7,528 nt of DNA from DATKMG01 sp035541995 (GTDB lineage: Bacteria; Acidobacteriota; Terriglobia; Versatilivoradales; Versatilivoraceae), in assembly GCA_035541995.1 (NCBI GenBank), contig DATKMG010000667.1, forward strand, positions 1 through 7,528, given 5' to 3'. The notes beneath the pieces were generated by a model. It saw only the letters and a list, made by a program, of their open reading frames with translations, ran no database searches and was not told where the DNA came from. The position numbers and the translations under genes are program-made. Shown one piece after another: positions 5,699-7,528 of this stretch; position 1 is the stretch's first letter; every line of letters starts with the position of its first letter.

Positions 5699-6472
5699 AT
5701 GTCACTGAAAGACAAGATCGTCATTGTGACTGGAGCCGGCTCCGGGATTGGGCGGGAGACGGCCAAGCTTCTGGCCGCTGAGGGAGCGAAGGTGGTCATT
5801 GCCGATATTTGCGAGACTGCAGGGGAATCGACGGCTGAGGAGATTCTGCGGACCGGCGGCCCCACGTGTTATGTCAAGACGGATGTATCCGACGAGAACA
5901 GCGTCGCTGGAATGGTAGAGAGGGTCCTGTTTTCCTTTGGGCCGCCCTTTGGGCTGGTGAATAATGCCGGGATCAGCAATCCGTTAGAGCTGACCCAGAC
6001 GCCTCCAGGCGAGTGGGACCGGATCCTGGCTGTGAACCTCCGGAGTGTTTACCTTTGTACTCGCGCTGTCCTGCCTTCCATGCGTCGCCGGGGCGAGGGC
6101 AGCGTTGTAAATATTGCTTCGGTTCATGCCAATTTTGCCTTTCCTGGTTATGCAGCTTACGATGCCAGCAAGGCGGGAATGGTCGCGTTGACAAGGACGA
6201 TTGCCCTCGAAAACGGACCATATCAGATCAGGGCAAATGTGATTTGCCCGGGTTATATTGATACCCCGATGTGGGACGATTGGCTGGCAAAAACCCCCGA
6301 TCCTCGACAGATGGACCGCGACACAAAGCAGTGGCATCCCTTGCGCCGTCGCGGAACTCCGCTGGACGTGGCTAAGGCTGTCAAGTTCTTGTTGTCAGAG
6401 GATTCCGCCTGGATTACTGGAACAAACCTCGTCGTCGACGGTGGTTTAAGCGTCCGTTACTTCGGCTACTAG
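5699..6472 (+). CDS. Short-chain dehydrogenase/reductase (classical SDR), probably NAD-dependent
   Basis: The 257-residue length is typical for classical SDRs of the FabG/glucose-dehydrogenase type. The Rossmann glycine motif TGAGSGIG is at 11-18. Asp36 at the end of the second strand suggests preference for NAD(H) over NADP(H). NNAG is at 88-91, and the catalytic tetrad is Asn113, Ser141, Tyr154 and Lys158 in the YDASK context. PGYIDTPM (184-191) and the C-terminal WITGTNLVVDGG are standard for the family. It should be a soluble cytoplasmic oxidoreductase acting on an alcohol, sugar or keto compound; the substrate is unknown. It follows the PIG-L deacetylase and precedes the MFS permease on the same strand with short gaps, so co-transcription is likely. 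A start at the GTG of 5687 would add four residues (MKET) and is less likely. Confidence 0.93.
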   Translation: MSLKDKIVIVTGAGSGIGRETAKLLAAEGAKVVIADICETAGESTAEEILRTGGPTCYVKTDVSDENSVAGMVERVLFSFGPPFGLVNNAGISNPLELTQTPPGEWDRILAVNLRSVYLCTRAVLPSMRRRGEGSVVNIASVHANFAFPGYAAYDASKAGMVALTRTIALENGPYQIRANVICPGYIDTPMWDDWLAKTPDPRQMDRDTKQWHPLRRRGTPLDVAKAVKFLLSEDSAWITGTNLVVDGGLSVRYFGY

Positions 6473-6498
6473 TTCCAGTTCCCTCCAACTTGGGACAA

Positions 6499-6540
6499 CA
6501 CGGATTTACCACAGAGACACAGAGCGCACAAAGCGCCGTG
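6499..6540 (+). repeat. Copy of a 'CACGGATTTACCACAGAGACACAGAG'-type interspersed repeat
   Basis: The stretch begins CACGGATTTACCACAGAG and continues with ACACAGAG and a partly degenerate tail. From general knowledge, this short sequence recurs between genes in many environmental bacterial genomes and produces spurious annotated peptides such as GFTTETQ. Here it lies in the 87-bp gap between the SDR and transporter genes. Only one copy is visible in this window, so its repetitive nature is recalled, not shown. Confidence 0.5.
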
Positions 6541-6546
6541 TGCAAC

Positions 6547-6551
6547 AGGAG
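6547..6551 (+). promoter_or_regulatory. Ribosome binding site of the transporter gene
   Basis: AGGAG with an 8-nt spacer precedes the GTG at 6560-6562. The frame is open further upstream but has no other good start, so this site sets the start. Confidence 0.75.
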
Positions 6552-6559
6552 AAATATCA

Positions 6560-7528
6560 GTGGGCAAGTTGACGGCGGTAGTGGCTTTGATGGCAATTTC
6601 CTCCCTGGCAGTCTGTTTTGTTTTGATCGGTGCCGTTTCGGTCGAACTTTCAGAGAAGTTGGGGATCGACAATTCCCAGGTGGGCAGCCTGGTTTCTGCT
6701 CTTTTTACCACCAGCATGATTGTCCAGCTCTTTGTGGGATTGCTCGTCGATAAGTTGGGCCATAAAGCCGTGGCCATTGTTGGATTCCTTATCACCAGTG
6801 CAGCTATTTTTTTGTTGGCCGGAGCACGAGATTTCAATCTTGCCTTTTATGCTTGTACGTTCTTGGGAGTGGGGGGAATGTGCGTGGTTACAGTCGGCAA
6901 TACCTTGCTGCCCATTGTTCTGTTCGGAGGAAGAGATCCTGCCCGTGCCAGCAATCTGGGAAATGGGTTCTTCGGTATTGCCTTCCTGGCTACTTCCTGG
7001 ACACTCGGTTACCTGGTCCACACGCTGAAAGTCAGTCTGGGAGCTGCTCTTTCCTTCGTAGCCCTGGTAGTCCTTGTTTGCGGGGTGTTTGCGGCCGTTG
7101 CGACTTATCCCAAGGTTTCGGTCGGATACAGCTTCCGACAGGCACTGCAACTCCTGGCGGAGGCGCCGGTGTGGTTGGCAGCGGCAGCTCTGGTCTGTTA
7201 CATCGCCATGGAGAATGCAATGACCACATGGGTCAAATCCACGGTGACGGAAGTGTTGGGAGGAGTTAACGCGCCCGGTGCCGTCACGACTGGAGGCATT
7301 GTGTTGGGATTGTTCGGTCTGGCCATTGCTGCGGGGCGATTTGTGACTTCAGCGTTTAAGAACCTCACCCAAATAGGATCAAAGTTGGTGGCGGGTCTGT
7401 CAGGCTTGGCGATTATTACGATCTTAGTCTTTTCCTTTTCGAGTATCCCGGCGCTGGTCGTATGTGCCATCCTCGTGACCGGCCTGATCTACGCTCCGAT
7501 GTTTCCGACTATTGTCGGGGTGACCTTT
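6560..7528 (+). CDS. MFS family transporter, 3' end cut by the window
   Basis: The frame is open from a GTG to the last base (323 codons), so the C-terminus of a roughly 400-residue permease is missing. The product is very hydrophobic, with about ten membrane segments visible. The MFS motif A, G-x-L-x-D-K-x-G-x-K, is seen at 60-69 (GLLVDKLGHK) between the second and third segments, and a weaker equivalent, AAGRFVTSAF, occurs near 257-266 in the second half. A central cytoplasmic loop lies around 183-200. The segment GLIYAPMFPTIVG (308-320) recalls sugar-permease-like (FHS/FucP-type) members, which is only suggestive. AGGAG 8 nt upstream supports the GTG start. With the deacetylase and SDR genes upstream, it probably imports the substrate or product of that pathway. 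Confidence 0.85.
   Translation, partial: MGKLTAVVALMAISSLAVCFVLIGAVSVELSEKLGIDNSQVGSLVSALFTTSMIVQLFVGLLVDKLGHKAVAIVGFLITSAAIFLLAGARDFNLAFYACTFLGVGGMCVVTVGNTLLPIVLFGGRDPARASNLGNGFFGIAFLATSWTLGYLVHTLKVSLGAALSFVALVVLVCGVFAAVATYPKVSVGYSFRQALQLLAEAPVWLAAAALVCYIAMENAMTTWVKSTVTEVLGGVNAPGAVTTGGIVLGLFGLAIAAGRFVTSAFKNLTQIGSKLVAGLSGLAIITILVFSFSSIPALVVCAILVTGLIYAPMFPTIVGVTF

Noticed and set aside
6490..6753. Plus-strand frame beginning MGQHGFTTETQSAQ
   Set aside because: The N-terminus is the translated interspersed repeat and the rest overlaps the MFS gene out of frame; this is a known type of spurious annotation.
6650..7150. 166-codon minus-strand frame
   Set aside because: It is antisense to the MFS gene; its polar, Gln/Ser-rich composition is what the reverse strand of a hydrophobic protein gives.

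Overview
The window looks like chromosomal DNA of an environmental bacterium with roughly balanced base composition. It holds a membrane SpoIIE/RsbU-type phosphatase, an exported PQQ-type beta-propeller, a PIG-L/SDR/transporter run, and an intergenic copy of a 'ccacagagacacagag' repeat. These would fit an Acidobacteriota-like or similar soil or sediment lineage. The taxonomic suggestion is inference only; no rRNA, tRNA or other marker gene is present.

Layout. Positions 1 to about 1250 are gene-poor. They hold a possible 3' gene end at the very left edge, a weak hairpin at 608-645, a perfect 10-bp hairpin at 962-990, two diverged copies of a 37-bp sequence in opposite orientation (764-800 and 1135-1171), and one doubtful small ORF on the minus strand (943-1248). 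Positions 1252-3971 carry a two-gene minus-strand operon, transcribed right to left. First comes an exported eight-repeat PQQ-like beta-propeller ending in a DUF3471-like domain, then, 8 bp later, a two-TM PP2C/SpoIIE-family phosphatase. A divergent intergenic region (3972-4273) separates this operon from the plus-strand genes.

The plus strand carries a small conserved hypothetical protein (4274-4513), a 234-bp gap with a 21-bp-period direct repeat and an inverted repeat, a secreted PIG-L family deacetylase (4748-5620), an SDR dehydrogenase (5699-6472), and an MFS transporter (6560 to the right edge, open). The transporter starts with GTG behind a strong Shine-Dalgarno sequence and is cut by the window end.

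How the genes may work together (inference). The propeller and phosphatase probably form a co-transcribed envelope/signalling pair; the phosphatase family normally acts on a phosphorylated anti-sigma-antagonist or similar partner, none of which is in this window. The deacetylase, dehydrogenase and permease read as a small catabolic cassette for an N-acylated or sugar-like substrate: extracytoplasmic deacylation, uptake, then NAD-dependent oxidation. I see no mobile element with intact ends, CRISPR array, rRNA or tRNA. The most unusual features are the propeller-DUF3471 fusion, its pairing with the phosphatase, and the short symmetric repeats in the gaps.
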